Origin: CAVPEW01 sp050247895
GTDB lineage: Bacteria; Actinomycetota; Acidimicrobiia; Acidimicrobiales; VFJN01
NCBI GenBank assembly: GCA_050247895.1
Contig: JBFWTJ010000259.1
Span: 1 to 5,139, forward strand
DNA: 5,139 nucleotides
Direction: 5' to 3'
Under the pieces are notes generated by a model. The model was given only the letters and a program-made list of their open reading frames with translations. It did not search any database and was not told the origin of the DNA. This document shows positions 5,127 through 5,139 of the stretch, one piece after another. A program made the position numbers and the translations under genes. Positions within the stretch are counted from its first letter, which is position 1. Each line of letters opens with the position of its first letter.

Positions 5127-5139
5127 TTCGTGAAGCCAC

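Noticed and set aside
4804..5139. Minus-strand open frame entering from the right edge
   Set aside because: It runs through the repeat region and the end of the propeller gene antisense, and is Arg/Pro-rich with no motif.

Overview
The window is very GC-rich, with coding frames strongly biased to G/C at third positions. It has actinobacterial-style promoters: TANNNT -10 boxes 6-8 nt in front of start codons, with no ribosome binding site. Together with a secreted propeller protein carrying choice-of-anchor-D repeats and a membrane protein like those annotated 'hydrolytic protein' in Actinomycetota, this suggests an actinobacterium. Acidimicrobiia/Iamia-like is a guess. No mobile element, tRNA, rRNA or CRISPR array was seen.

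Layout, left to right. (1) 1-127, minus: the first 42 codons of a zinc-dependent alcohol dehydrogenase that runs off the left edge, with its own leaderless promoter at 136-141. (2) 159-194: a 12-bp stem-loop, the likely terminator of the unit to its right. (3) 198-859, minus: a translationally coupled pair, a 36-residue very acidic small protein followed by a 184-residue Trp/His-rich protein of unknown family, each with a clear AGGAGG. (4) 860-1036: a control region with tandem 12-nt repeats, a 16-nt motif and GC-rich stem-loops. (5) 1037-2324, minus: a single-pass membrane protein with cytoplasmic Ig-like domains, an Ala-rich stalk and an outside beta domain. It is interrupted by a one-base frameshift at the C-run 1251-1254. 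(6) 2325-2462: a divergent promoter region with a perfect inverted repeat midway. It shares a 16-nt core with the motif in region 4. (7) 2463-4961, plus: a secreted 832-residue seven-motif beta-propeller protein with two choice-of-anchor-D domains and a C-terminal beta domain. (8) 4962-5139: a stem-loop, then a short imperfect repeat with several small hairpins up to the right edge, and no convincing gene.

The divergent membrane protein and secreted propeller share a promoter region, and the motif there recurs before the small acidic gene and its partner. The three transcription units may therefore belong to one regulated, envelope-related module. This is inference from arrangement and one repeated motif. 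The functions of the acidic protein and the 184-residue protein are unknown.
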